A stretch of DNA of 47,351 bases from Chloroflexota bacterium (lineage in GTDB: Bacteria > Chloroflexota > Dehalococcoidia > DSGV01): NCBI GenBank assembly GCA_021787985.1, contig JAJYLG010000016.1, positions 1 through 47,351 on the forward strand, given 5' to 3'. Both the position numbers and the translations under genes were made by a program. Below the pieces are notes generated by a model. The model was not told the origin of the DNA, searched no databases, and saw only the letters and a program-made list of their open reading frames with translations. Below are positions 18,565 to 26,508 of this stretch, piece after piece (position 1 is the first letter of the stretch; each line of letters opens with the position of its first letter).

Positions 18565-19299
18565 TCACACGTGGATGTAACGCTGCCACAGCTCGGCCAG
18601 CGCCTGCACGAACGGCGCCAGTGCCAGCGCGGGCAGCATGTTCGCCACCCGCACGTGCTTGATCTCCAGTAGCACCAGCCCGAGGCCGAGGATCATCACG
18701 CCGCCGACGGCGCTCATCTCGCGCACCATCGCATCCGTGAGCACGGCGTTGAGCGCGTGGGCCGAAAGCGTCAGCGCCCCCTGGTAGAGCAAGACGGTGA
18801 CGGCCGCCAGGGCCACTCCGATGCCCAGTGAAGAGGCGAACGCCATCGCCGCGAAGCCGTCGAGCGTCGACTTGACGGCCAGCAGGCGGAAATCGCCACG
18901 CAGTCCATCCTGCAGGCTGCCGACAATGGTCAGCGGGCCCACGCAGAAGACCAGGCTCGCCGTGACGAAGGCCTTGCTCATGCGGCCCGGGGCCGCCGGC
19001 TGCCCACGCGCGAACCAGCGTTCCAGCCTGCCGCCACGCGCCTCGACCCAGTCGCCGAAGCGGCGCAACCGATCGTCGAGCCGCCACCATTCACCCAGCA
19101 ACGCGCCGGGCAGCAGCGCCCCCAGCACAACGATCACGTTCTTCGTCTGCAATGCCAGGCTCATGCCGATCACCACGGTCACCAGGCCGATGCCGTCCAT
19201 CACGCCCTGGCGCCAGCGCTCGGGAAAGCGCGCGCCCAACGCCGCTCCGGCCGCGGCTCCACACAGCACCGTGACGACATTGATCAGCGTGCCGGTCAT
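18565..19299 (-). CDS. DUF554 family membrane protein
   Basis: A 244-residue integral membrane protein with about six or seven hydrophobic segments. The DUF554 hallmarks are present: TGTLINVVTVLCGAAAGAAL at the start, LVFCVGPLTIVGSLQDGLRGD in the middle (about 113-135), and KSTLDGFAAMAFASSLG. The family (YdfK/YqgA-like) is widespread and its function is unknown; transport has been suggested. It lies 46 bases beyond the mmpL stop (plus-strand coordinate order) on the same strand and is convergent with the radical SAM gene. It may be the last gene of the tetR-mmpL transcription unit. Confidence 0.88.
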   Translation of the reverse strand: MTGTLINVVTVLCGAAAGAALGARFPERWRQGVMDGIGLVTVVIGMSLALQTKNVIVVLGALLPGALLGEWWRLDDRLRRFGDWVEARGGRLERWFARGQPAAPGRMSKAFVTASLVFCVGPLTIVGSLQDGLRGDFRLLAVKSTLDGFAAMAFASSLGIGVALAAVTVLLYQGALTLSAHALNAVLTDAMVREMSAVGGVMILGLGLVLLEIKHVRVANMLPALALAPFVQALAELWQRYIHV

Positions 19300-19345
19300 G
19301 GGCTCACGCTACCGGCGCACCTTCGCTGCGAGCAAGGGCGGCGCG

Positions 19346-21622
19346 CTACTTGGCGGGCGCGTGTCGCTGACGGCGGGCTTCACCCCAGAGTGCGCGCAGC
19401 GGCGCCGGTGCCCACCAGTTCCAGCGGCCGAGCAGCCGCATCAGCGCCGGCACCAATAGCACCCGCACCAGCGTCGCGTCCAGCGCCACCGCCAGCGCCA
19501 TGCCGACTCCCATCGCCTTCAGGTACTCCAGCCCTCCGGCGATCATCGCGCCGAACACCACCACCTGCAGCGCCGCCGCGCTGGTGATCACCCTGCCGGT
19601 CCGTGCCAGCCCCGCGGCGACGGCCTCCGTCGTGTTGCCGCTGCGGTCGTACTCCTCGCGCATCCGGCTCAGCAGAAAGACCTCGTAGTCCATCGAGAGC
19701 CCGAACAGCACGCCGAACATCAGCACCGGGAGCGTCACGTCCACCGTACCGGTGCTGTGGAAGCGCAGCAGCCCCTGCAGATGGCCGTCCTGGAAGCCCC
19801 AGACCAAGACCCCGTACGAGGCGGTGATCGAGAGCCCGTCCATCACCACCGCCTTCACCGGCAGCACCACGGAGCGGAACACGAACACCAGGACGACCAA
19901 CATCGCCAGCACCACGACCGCCACCACCAACGGCGTGCGGGCCGTCACCGCGGCCTTGATGTCCGCCAGGGCGGCGCTGGACCCGCCGACGAGCGGATGG
20001 AACCCTTCCGGGGCGCGAACCTGCCGCAGGGCGAGCACCAGGGCCTGGTCCTCGCGGCTGTTGGGCACATACTCGCTCACCACCCGCAGCTCCGCGGCGT
20101 GCGCGTTGAACATGCGCGCAAGCAATGGCGGCGCACCGAGCCGGCGTAGCCCGTCCGGGCCATCGGCCAGGATCCGCTGGTAGGTGGCGGTGTCCGCATT
20201 GGGCAAGAACGTCACCACGCTGTCAACCCGCTGCACGCCTGGCTGGGCCGCCAGCCGCAGCGCGTACTCGCGCAGCGCGGCCACGCCCGCCGGCGACGTC
20301 AGATCGACGTCCGACCGCACGAAGACCGCCGTCGGCGAAACCTCGTTCGGTGGGAACGACCGCTCCAAGAGGGCGTAGCCGCGATAGGCGTCCGTCGCAT
20401 GCGGCAGGGCTCGCACGTCCTCCATGCCGAGGCGCACGTGCAGGAAAGGGATCCCCAGCACCAGCAGGAGCGTCACTACCCCGGCGGCCACCAGGGGGGC
20501 GCGACGCATCACCCACCCGGCGATCCGCTCCCAGCGGCTTGGCCCGTCCGCCCGCGTGGTGCCTGCCCCCGCGCACGGGCGGAGGGCGGGGGGCCGCGGG
20601 CGCAACACGCGCAACCGGTCGACCCGCGACCCGAGCACGGCCAGGAGCGCCGGCAGCACCGTCAGCGCGCCCACCACGGACAGCGCCACGATCAGCACTC
20701 CCGCCAGCGCCAGCGAGCGGAAGAACCCCAGCGGGAGCAGCGCCATGCCCGCCAGTCCGATCATCACCGCCAGACCGCTGAACGCGACCGCGCGACCCGC
20801 CGTCGCCACCGTGGTGACCACCGCCGGCGCGACCTGCCCACCGCTCCGCCCCAGCTCCTCGCGAAAGCGCGACACGATGAACAGCGAGTAGTCGATCGCG
20901 AGCGCCAGGCCCAGACTGACGAGGATGTTCAAGGCGAAGACGCTCACCGACAGACCACGCGCCAGCAGCGCCAGGGTGGCGCTTCCCAATCCGATGGAGA
21001 GGATGCCCAGTGCCACCGGCAGGGAGGCCGCCACCCCGCTGCCGAACACCAGCAGCAGGACGACCAGCGCCGCCGGCAACGCGATCAGCTCCGCCCGGCG
21101 CAGGTCGTGCTCCGACTGCTGCTGGAAAGCGGCGTACGTGGGCGCCAAGCCGGTGAAGTGTAGCTCGATTGGCACCTGTGGCACCTTCGCGCGCAGCTCG
21201 GGAGCCACCCGCAAGGTCTCGGGATATTGCACCTTCAGATCCACCAGGGCGTAGGTGGTGTGGCCATCGGCCGAGATGAATGCGCTCGTGCCGCCGGAGT
21301 AATACGTGTCGACCTGCTTGACCCGCGCGTCGGAGAGAAGCGGTTGGAGCGTCTGCTTCATCGCCTCGGCGAAGATCGGGTCGGTGGCCCGCCACCGCTC
21401 GGAGTGGAAGACCACCACGATGTCGGACGACCGCACGCCGAGCTGGCGGTCGAGCGCCCTCGCGGCCTGGAACGACTCCGACGAGGGCAGCTCCCACCCA
21501 CCGGGTGTCAAGCGCTGGTTGACATCGCGCGAGACCAGCGCCGCCGGCAGGACCAGGACGACCGCCGCCAGCAGTACCCCCCACCGCAGTCGATAGACGC
21601 TTCGGCCGAGTGCCGCGAACAC
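19346..21622 (-). CDS. MMPL-family RND transporter
   Basis: A 758-residue membrane transporter with the MMPL double layout. One transmembrane helix is followed by an extracytoplasmic domain and a helix bundle, and the set is then repeated. Typical motifs are seen, such as ALAIDYSLFIVSRFREEL (about 240) and the second-half copy FGLSMDYEVFLLSRMREEY (about 655). The GxxxDY(S/T) aspartates are part of the proton relay. Members export lipids, siderophores or drugs in actinobacteria and relatives. The GTG start at 21622 has GGAGG at six bases. It lies 68 bases below a TetR regulator gene, which probably represses the unit. The substrate is unknown. Confidence 0.92.
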   Translation of the reverse strand: MFAALGRSVYRLRWGVLLAAVVLVLPAALVSRDVNQRLTPGGWELPSSESFQAARALDRQLGVRSSDIVVVFHSERWRATDPIFAEAMKQTLQPLLSDARVKQVDTYYSGGTSAFISADGHTTYALVDLKVQYPETLRVAPELRAKVPQVPIELHFTGLAPTYAAFQQQSEHDLRRAELIALPAALVVLLLVFGSGVAASLPVALGILSIGLGSATLALLARGLSVSVFALNILVSLGLALAIDYSLFIVSRFREELGRSGGQVAPAVVTTVATAGRAVAFSGLAVMIGLAGMALLPLGFFRSLALAGVLIVALSVVGALTVLPALLAVLGSRVDRLRVLRPRPPALRPCAGAGTTRADGPSRWERIAGWVMRRAPLVAAGVVTLLLVLGIPFLHVRLGMEDVRALPHATDAYRGYALLERSFPPNEVSPTAVFVRSDVDLTSPAGVAALREYALRLAAQPGVQRVDSVVTFLPNADTATYQRILADGPDGLRRLGAPPLLARMFNAHAAELRVVSEYVPNSREDQALVLALRQVRAPEGFHPLVGGSSAALADIKAAVTARTPLVVAVVVLAMLVVLVFVFRSVVLPVKAVVMDGLSITASYGVLVWGFQDGHLQGLLRFHSTGTVDVTLPVLMFGVLFGLSMDYEVFLLSRMREEYDRSGNTTEAVAAGLARTGRVITSAAALQVVVFGAMIAGGLEYLKAMGVGMALAVALDATLVRVLLVPALMRLLGRWNWWAPAPLRALWGEARRQRHAPAK

Positions 21623-21690
21623 GGGTCCCTCCAGGGACGACAGGATGGCGGGTGCGTCCCTCCGGAGAAGGACTCAGGTGGAGGCGGTGG

Positions 21691-22308
21691 TCACACGGTC
21701 CGCCAGAGGCGGTCCGGCCGCACGGCCCGCAGCACGGTCTCCACCGTCTCGTCCTCGATCCGCGCCGGGTCCAGGTCCGCCCGGCAGCAGGACAGGAACA
21801 TCGCCGCCTCCACCGCCGCCACCAGCACGCGCGCTGTCGCCGGCACGTCCGCCGGCCGCGCTTCGCCGGCGGCGATCGCCCGGCGGAGCTGCTCCTCCAG
21901 CGCCTCCACCGTCGGCGTCCAGGACGCCGCCAGCAGCTCCGCCTCCTCGGACTCCGGATCCACCTGCAGATGGCAGAGCCGCACCAGGTCCGGGTTGGTG
22001 CGCGCCACCGCGAACGACCGTCGCACCTGCTGCTCGACCCGCCGGAGGAACGGCAGCTCCTCCAGTCCCGGGTCGAACAGGGCGAGGTGGTAGGCGTCGG
22101 CGAGCTGCCGATAGAGCGCGATGAACGCGGCCTGCTTCGAGGGGAAGTAGAGGTAGAACGTCCCCTGCGCCACACCCGCCTCGCGCACCACGTCGGCCAC
22201 CGCCGTGCGCCCGTAGCCGTGCGTCGCGAAGACGTGACGAGCCGCCCGCAGCAACTGCTCCCGCCGCACCGCTTCCGATTCGACCCTGGGCGCTCCCGCG
22301 CGTGCCAC
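21691..22308 (-). CDS. TetR-family repressor of the mmpL operon
   Basis: A 205-residue cytoplasmic repressor. Residues about 17-63 are the TetR helix-turn-helix (LLRAARHVFATHGYGRTAVADVVREAG and GTFYLYFPSKQ). The remainder is a helical ligand-binding domain with no recognisable subgroup. The start is GTG with GGAG upstream. It is transcribed before the MMPL transporter in the same direction. A TGACTG-type palindrome overlaps its transcription start, so autorepression and release by an exported compound are likely. The ligand cannot be inferred. Confidence 0.93.
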   Translation of the reverse strand: MARAGAPRVESEAVRREQLLRAARHVFATHGYGRTAVADVVREAGVAQGTFYLYFPSKQAAFIALYRQLADAYHLALFDPGLEELPFLRRVEQQVRRSFAVARTNPDLVRLCHLQVDPESEEAELLAASWTPTVEALEEQLRRAIAAGEARPADVPATARVLVAAVEAAMFLSCCRADLDPARIEDETVETVLRAVRPDRLWRTV

Positions 22309-22329
22309 GGCTGCTCCTTGGCGGCAAGA

Positions 22330-22348
22330 ATGACTGGCAGTCAGTCAT
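22330..22348. promoter_or_regulatory. Probable TetR operator
   Basis: ATGACTG (22330-22336) and CAGTCAT (22342-22348) form 7-bp inverted arms. Nested within them is a 13-bp palindrome, TGACTGGCAGTCA (22331-22343). The site covers the predicted transcription start (about 22343) of the promoter at 22350-22377 and lies 22 bases above the tetR start codon. TGACTG-containing palindromes are common TetR-family operators. Confidence 0.78.
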
Positions 22349-22349
22349 G

Positions 22350-22377
22350 ATTCTGCCACGCTTCGCCTGCGTGTCAA
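22350..22377 (-). promoter_or_regulatory. Promoter of the tetR-mmpL operon
   Basis: On the minus strand: a perfect TTGACA (22377-22372), a 16-base spacer and CAGAAT (22355-22350, four of six bases matching TATAAT). It directly abuts the operator. The rest of 22309-22443 shows no gene. Confidence 0.72.
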
Positions 22378-22443
22378 TCCCCGGCCGATATCACGCGATA
22401 CGAAGCGAGGAGCCGGCGGCCAGAGGTGGTTGGGGCGAAACGG

Positions 22444-22839
22444 CTACTCCACCTGCTGCGGCGCCGCCGGTCGGCCCGTGGCGGCCCGTCCCCTCCACCC
22501 CTCCTGCGGGCCGGTCGGCGTGACCTCCACCATCCGTCGGCGGATCGCCGCGCCGTCGCGCAGCTTGCGGGACGCCGCCTGCAGGTCATGCCGTGCGCGG
22601 CGCGCCAATACCAGCGCCGCCGCCAGCAGGACCGCAGCTACCGCCGGCAGCGCCGCCGCCGCCGGGCCCATGCTCGACGCCTCCACCGACAGCGGCATGC
22701 GGGGGACCATCCAGGCGAGCATCACCAGCGCCGCCAGCCCCGAGCACCAGCGGCTCGCAGCCGTCTTGCGGCGGCTACGCCGCAACGCCAGCAACCCCTT
22801 GCCGTACAGTCCACTATCGTCCTGCTCGGCGGTGCTCAC
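22444..22839 (-). CDS. Small membrane protein, third gene of the riboswitch operon
   Basis: A 131-residue protein of no recognised family. It has a polar start (STAEQDDSGLYGKGLLALRRSRRK), two predicted membrane helices (about 33-50 and 59-80), and a basic cytoplasmic C-terminal half (ARRARHDLQAASRKLRDGAAIRRR). The frame stays open far upstream, but the GTG at 22839 overlaps the stop of the HD-GYP-like gene as GTGA, the coupling pattern seen elsewhere in the window, and gives a sensible N-terminus. Tight coupling suggests that it works with, or sets the level of, the membrane HD-GYP-like protein. Confidence 0.72.
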   Translation of the reverse strand: MSTAEQDDSGLYGKGLLALRRSRRKTAASRWCSGLAALVMLAWMVPRMPLSVEASSMGPAAAALPAVAAVLLAAALVLARRARHDLQAASRKLRDGAAIRRRMVEVTPTGPQEGWRGRAATGRPAAPQQVE

Positions 22840-24125
22840 CGCGAGCCCATCCCGCCCGCGAACCGTATCCGCGCCATCGCCGGCCAATAGCGCTGGGGCA
22901 GCCCGACAACCGGCACCGGCGCCGAGAGCAGGACGACCAGCGCGCGCGCCACCTCCGGGTCGAGCACGCTGCCCGCCGCCGCCTTCACCCGCTCGACACC
23001 GGCTTCCGCCGCCACCCCGTCCGTAACCAGCGCGTCCCAGAAATGCGCCGCCGTGAGCACCCGCGCCAGCCCCGGCGTCGCCGCCTCGTGCAGGCCCAGC
23101 GGGCCGCGCCCATCCCAACGCTCCCAGCCGCAACGCACGAGCTCCGCGATGGTCGCATCGCCGCTCAGGCGCGCCAGCGACCGCGCGCGTCCCTCGATCA
23201 CCTCGCGTGGCGGTGGCTCCGGGTGGAGCGGCTCCGGCGCCGCGAACGGGCGGATCAGGTGGAGCGAGTCGCCCTCCAGGTGATGGAGCCGGGCCGCCGT
23301 CTCGATCGCCTCGAGCTCCTCCGGCTGCCGACCCATCTTGGCGGCCAGCGCGCGGGCCAGCCGGGCCACGCGCTCGGTGTGCTCCCAGACCGCTGGGCGG
23401 TAGGCCTCGGCCATCTCGACCAGCGCGAGCAGCGTGCCCCGCGCCGACTCCTCGGCCCGGACGGCGTCACGGCGCGCATACCAGACGAAGAACGCCGGCG
23501 CCACCAGCAGCGCCACGGCGCCCGGCCGCTGCGCCGCCGCCAGCGCGGGCGGCACGGCCAGGCCAAACTGCGCGAGCTCCTCCACCAGCAGCCGCCGGTG
23601 CGCCCGCCACCACCCGCGCCAGGGTGAGCACCCCAGCAGCATCGCGGTCGCGACATCGGTCAGCACCAGGTTGCCCGCCAGCGCCAGCGCCGCCGCCGCC
23701 ACGATCCGATACCAGCCCGCCACAGACGTCACGGCGGACGCTCCGGTAAGGCCCAGCGCGAATCCGGCGCCGCCATAGGCCAGCGCCACGGCGCCACCGT
23801 TGAACAGCGCGGTGAGCGGCCGCTTGCGCGACCACAGGATGCCGAATGCCACGCCCGCCAGCCCCACGACCATCGCCGCGGACGCGCCGAGCGCGAGCAG
23901 GGCGGCGAACAGCGGCGCCGTGTCGAGCACCAGCTTGCGCTTCGGCGTGAGCACCAGCGGGAAGCGGCGGGCCAGCGCGATGAAGAGCCCGAAGGTCAGC
24001 GCGAGCCCCGCCATCCTGGGCCCGCTCGCCGGCGGGCCCAGCCACAACGCCGCGGCCGTGGCGGCCACGCCGGCCGTGGCCACCAGCAGCAAGTACCAGC
24101 GGAGCGCGCGCGGCAGGTCACGCAT
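22836..24125 (-). CDS. Membrane protein with degenerate HD-GYP domain
   Basis: A 429-residue protein. Residues about 8-215 hold six or seven hydrophobic segments (a MASE-like sensor region) and residues about 235-400 resemble an HD-GYP cyclic-di-GMP phosphodiesterase domain. The first metal His is present (EHTERVARL, His249). However, the HD pair is HH (LHHLEG, 281-282), the HHE motif is GWE (333-335), GYP is reduced to GP, and the later VaDaYDAL Asp is His361. Most metal ligands are therefore lost, so hydrolysis is unlikely; ligand binding or signalling is possible. It lies 16 bases after the secreted-protein gene and overlaps the next gene by four bases, all downstream of a cyclic-di-GMP-I riboswitch. 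Confidence 0.85.
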   Translation of the reverse strand: MRDLPRALRWYLLLVATAGVAATAAALWLGPPASGPRMAGLALTFGLFIALARRFPLVLTPKRKLVLDTAPLFAALLALGASAAMVVGLAGVAFGILWSRKRPLTALFNGGAVALAYGGAGFALGLTGASAVTSVAGWYRIVAAAALALAGNLVLTDVATAMLLGCSPWRGWWRAHRRLLVEELAQFGLAVPPALAAAQRPGAVALLVAPAFFVWYARRDAVRAEESARGTLLALVEMAEAYRPAVWEHTERVARLARALAAKMGRQPEELEAIETAARLHHLEGDSLHLIRPFAAPEPLHPEPPPREVIEGRARSLARLSGDATIAELVRCGWERWDGRGPLGLHEAATPGLARVLTAAHFWDALVTDGVAAEAGVERVKAAAGSVLDPEVARALVVLLSAPVPVVGLPQRYWPAMARIRFAGGMGSR

Positions 24126-24141
24126 CGCCGCTTATCTCCCT

Positions 24142-24624
24142 TCAGCGACTACGACCGGGCCCCGCGTGGGAGTCACCGCCGGTCTGAACCGTGAACCACT
24201 GCACCATCGGCTGGTGCAGCCGTCCTTGCACCTGCTGGGGCTGCTGACCGCCCACCGTCACCTCGAACAGCGCGGGGCCCGTGCCCGGCGCGTCCACGCG
24301 TGCCACGGCGTAGCCAACCGCCCAGCCATCGCCCCGCGGCAGCCACGCCACCTGGTGCACCCGCGCTCGCACGGTGAAGAGGCCGCTGTCGGCGAGCTTC
24401 GCGGTATCCACGCCGCGCGGCACGTACACGTCCAGCGAGCCGCCGACGCCCGGCAGAGAGGCGAGGTCGTGCGGCACGCCCAGGCCGAAGGCCACTTGGG
24501 AGCCGCCCACCTGATACACGGGGTCGTCGAGGTCGAACATCACGGAAGCGCCCGCAGGCAAGACGACTGCGAGCGCAAGCACAAGGGCCGCCAGCGGACC
24601 CAGCATCAACAACCAGCGACGCAT
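24142..24624 (-). CDS. Secreted protein under cyclic-di-GMP riboswitch control
   Basis: A 160-residue exported protein of unknown function. A basic start and hydrophobic stretch (residues 1-28, ending near PAGAS) form a signal peptide. The mature part is soluble and beta-rich, with no cysteines, no anchor and no recognised domain. The ATG at 24624 has GGAGG eight bases upstream; a GTG nine bases earlier would collide with that site. It is the first gene after the riboswitch at 24697-24795 and lies 16 bases before the HD-GYP-like gene. By analogy with other riboswitch-controlled exported proteins, a role in the cell surface, adhesion or matrix is possible, but nothing in the protein shows it. 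Confidence 0.78.
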   Translation of the reverse strand: MRRWLLMLGPLAALVLALAVVLPAGASVMFDLDDPVYQVGGSQVAFGLGVPHDLASLPGVGGSLDVYVPRGVDTAKLADSGLFTVRARVHQVAWLPRGDGWAVGYAVARVDAPGTGPALFEVTVGGQQPQQVQGRLHQPMVQWFTVQTGGDSHAGPGRSR

Positions 24625-24637
24625 CTGCGACACCTCC

Positions 24638-24657
24638 GGCGCCTCGTGGCCGGCGCC
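24638..24657 (-). promoter_or_regulatory. Hairpin next to the ribosome-binding site (candidate expression platform)
   Basis: GGCGCC, an 8-base loop and GGCGCC lie immediately before GGAGG (24637-24633) of the secreted-protein gene. A CCTCC at 24678-24674, between the aptamer and this hairpin, is complementary to that GGAGG. Alternative pairing could hide or expose the ribosome-binding site depending on ligand state. This is an inference from complementarity only. Confidence 0.5.
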
Positions 24658-24696
24658 CAGCCCGGATATGGCGGGAGGGTCGCTCGTGGCGGCCCA

Positions 24697-24795
24697 CCGC
24701 GCTTCGGCAGCCCGGCGGCCCGCCCGCCTCCCGGCGGGTGAGGGCCCGTGGCTTTGCGTCCCCGTCTCTCGGCGGGTTTGCCCGTTCGCGCGCAG
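24697..24795 (-). ncRNA. Cyclic-di-GMP-I (GEMM-I) riboswitch
   Basis: On the minus strand the aptamer reads CGCGC (pairs with GCGCG at 24702-24698), ACGGGCAAACCCG, a P1b hairpin with a GAGA (GNRA) tetraloop, then the near-invariant GGGACGCAAAGCCACGGGC. A second stem follows (CACCCGCC/GGCGGGCG), then the tetraloop-receptor side GCCGCCGGGCUGCCGAA. Every conserved block of Rfam RF01051 is present in order, including GGGCAAACC. It lies 73 bases above the start of the secreted-protein gene and leads an operon with the HD-GYP-like gene. The interval 24634-24947 holds no protein gene; it contains this element and the leader of hpf on the other strand. Confidence 0.94.
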
Positions 24796-24947
24796 CGGCG
24801 CGCACCGCCCCCTCGGGGCGGCTCGCGCGTATCATCGGCCGACTGCGTGCTCTGCTTAAGGGTTCTCCCCGGGTTGCATGCCGGGTCCCGCACCGGCCGC
24901 TTCCCGCTACAATCGGAAGTACCGCCAGTATTCGGAGGCCAGCAACG

Positions 24948-25544
24948 GTGCTTCAATTCACGGTCCACGGCCAGCACGTCGAGCTCAACGAGCGGCTACG
25001 CTCCTACCTCGACCGGAAAGTCGGCAAGCTGGACCGCTATCTGTCCACCCTGCGCGACGCCGTCGTGGAGATCCGCCACGAGCCGACGCGAGCCGTCAAC
25101 CAGCGCTACGTCGTCGAGATTACGGCGACCAACCGTGGCGCCACCCTGCGCGCCGAGGAGCGCGCGCCCGACATCTGGACCGCCATCGACAATGCCGCCG
25201 GCGCGATGGCCCGCCAGGCACGCCGGCACAAGGAGCGGCTGCATCGCCTCGAACGCGGGGAAGAGCTCCGCGCGGGCGCCGTCATTGCCAGCGCCGGCGC
25301 CGCGCCGGCCGGCCTCGTCGCCGCCGAGGAGGACGAGGAGGAGATGCTGGAGCGCGTCCTCGGCCGGGTCGTGCGCGTCAAGCGCTTCCCGATGAAGCCG
25401 ATGTCGCAGGAGGAGGCCCTGGCCCAGACGGAGCTGCTGGGACACAACTTCTTCCTCTTCCTCGACTCCGAGACACGACAGTACAGCCTGCTCTACCGGC
25501 GCGACGACGGCGACTACGGGCTGATCGTGCCTCAGGCCGGCTAG
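24948..25544 (+). CDS. hpf: Ribosome hibernation promoting factor, long form
   Basis: Long HPF pairs 70S ribosomes into inactive 100S dimers in stationary phase. The 198-residue protein has the N-terminal HPF/RaiA domain (about 1-100, FTVHGQHVELNERLRSYLDRKVGKLDRYL) and the C-terminal dimerisation domain (about 140-198, VVRVKRFPMKPMSQEEALAQ and YSLLYRRDDGDYGLI). The start is GTG at 24948 with GGAGG nine bases upstream. The reading frame is open upstream, but that part is not HPF-like. A TACAAT at 24908-24913 may be the -10 element; no good -35 is seen. Transcription diverges from the riboswitch operon. Confidence 0.95.
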   Translation: MLQFTVHGQHVELNERLRSYLDRKVGKLDRYLSTLRDAVVEIRHEPTRAVNQRYVVEITATNRGATLRAEERAPDIWTAIDNAAGAMARQARRHKERLHRLERGEELRAGAVIASAGAAPAGLVAAEEDEEEMLERVLGRVVRVKRFPMKPMSQEEALAQTELLGHNFFLFLDSETRQYSLLYRRDDGDYGLIVPQAG

Positions 25545-25551
25545 GACACCC

Positions 25552-25587
25552 CGTCCTTCTGCCTGCCAGCAGGCAGGCAGAAGGACG
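25552..25587. terminator. Bidirectional terminator-like hairpin (interspersed palindrome)
   Basis: A perfect 16-bp stem with a 4-base loop lies between the convergent ends of hpf (25544) and the enoyl-CoA hydratase gene (25592). The core GCCTGCC/GGCAGGC belongs to the palindrome family seen at several intergenic sites here. Its position and symmetry suit a terminator for both genes, although there is no T-tract. Confidence 0.78.
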
Positions 25588-25591
25588 CCCG

Positions 25592-26383
25592 CTACCGGCC
25601 CTGGAACCGCGGCGCCCGTTTCCCCAGGAAGGCGCCGATGCCCTCGCGGCTGTCGAGCGTCCGCCCCGTGTCCGAGATCGCCCGGCTCTCCAGCTCCATC
25701 TGGCCCTCCAGCGTCTCCGACCAGCAGCTCTGCACGAGCCGCTTGGCGGCCCCCAGCGCCCGCGTCGCTCCCGCCGCGAGCTCCGCGGCCAGCGCCTCAG
25801 CTTCCGCCGCCAGCGCCGCGTCCGGCACCACCCGCGTCAGCAGGCCCCATTCGAACGCCTCCTGAGCGGACAGGGCGCGGTTCGTCAGGGCCAGCTCCAG
25901 GGCGCGCCGCGGTCCCACGATGCGCGGCAGGAAGTAGGTCGACGAGCCGTCCGGCGCAAGGCCGGCGCGCGTGTAGGCCATGGTGAAGCGCGCCGACTCG
26001 GCGGCCAGGATCAGGTCACAGGCGCAGGCCAGGCTCATGCCGGCTCCGGCCGCGACGCCGTTCACCGCCGCGACCACCGGCGGCTCCATGCGCACGAACC
26101 GAGAGACGGCGGCATGCAGGTAGGTGGTCAGCTCTTTCAGATGACCCGGGAGCGCGTCCCCCTGCGCGGCGAAGCTCTTGAGATCGCCACCCGCGCAGAA
26201 CATCGGCCCGCTCCCCGTGACCAGCACCGCACGAACGGCCGCGTCCTCCTCGCAGCGGATGGCGACGCGCATCAGCTCCTGCGCCATCTCCATGTTCAGG
26301 GCGTTGGCCGCGTCCGGCCGGTTCAGGGTGACGCGGGCCACGTGATCCGCCACCTCGAAGCGAACGGCAGTGTACTCCGACAC
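25592..26383 (-). CDS. Enoyl-CoA hydratase/isomerase family protein
   Basis: A 263-residue crotonase-fold enzyme acting on an acyl-CoA in fatty-acid or aromatic-acid breakdown. The oxyanion-hole segments are FCAGGDLKSF (62-71) and NGVAAGAGMSLA (108-119). Position GLAPDGSSTYFLPR (about 141-154) has Asp145 rather than the hydratase glutamates, a pattern like PaaG-type isomerases. The C-terminal FLGKRAPRFQGR is the usual ending. The start is GTG with GAGGAGG upstream. It is followed by a bidirectional hairpin shared with hpf. The exact substrate is not determinable; no other paa or fad gene lies beside it, though acyl-CoA dehydrogenases occur 17 kb away. Confidence 0.88.
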   Translation of the reverse strand: MSEYTAVRFEVADHVARVTLNRPDAANALNMEMAQELMRVAIRCEEDAAVRAVLVTGSGPMFCAGGDLKSFAAQGDALPGHLKELTTYLHAAVSRFVRMEPPVVAAVNGVAAGAGMSLACACDLILAAESARFTMAYTRAGLAPDGSSTYFLPRIVGPRRALELALTNRALSAQEAFEWGLLTRVVPDAALAAEAEALAAELAAGATRALGAAKRLVQSCWSETLEGQMELESRAISDTGRTLDSREGIGAFLGKRAPRFQGR

Positions 26384-26508
26384 GCTGGCGATCCCTCCTC
26401 GACATCAAGCTGGGCGACCGGGTCGCCGGGGACAAGGCTGCGCGCGCGTGCCGTTTCAGACAAGCCGGCGGAACGCGTGACGCAACGTGCGGCCAAGCGG
26501 GGCGCGGG

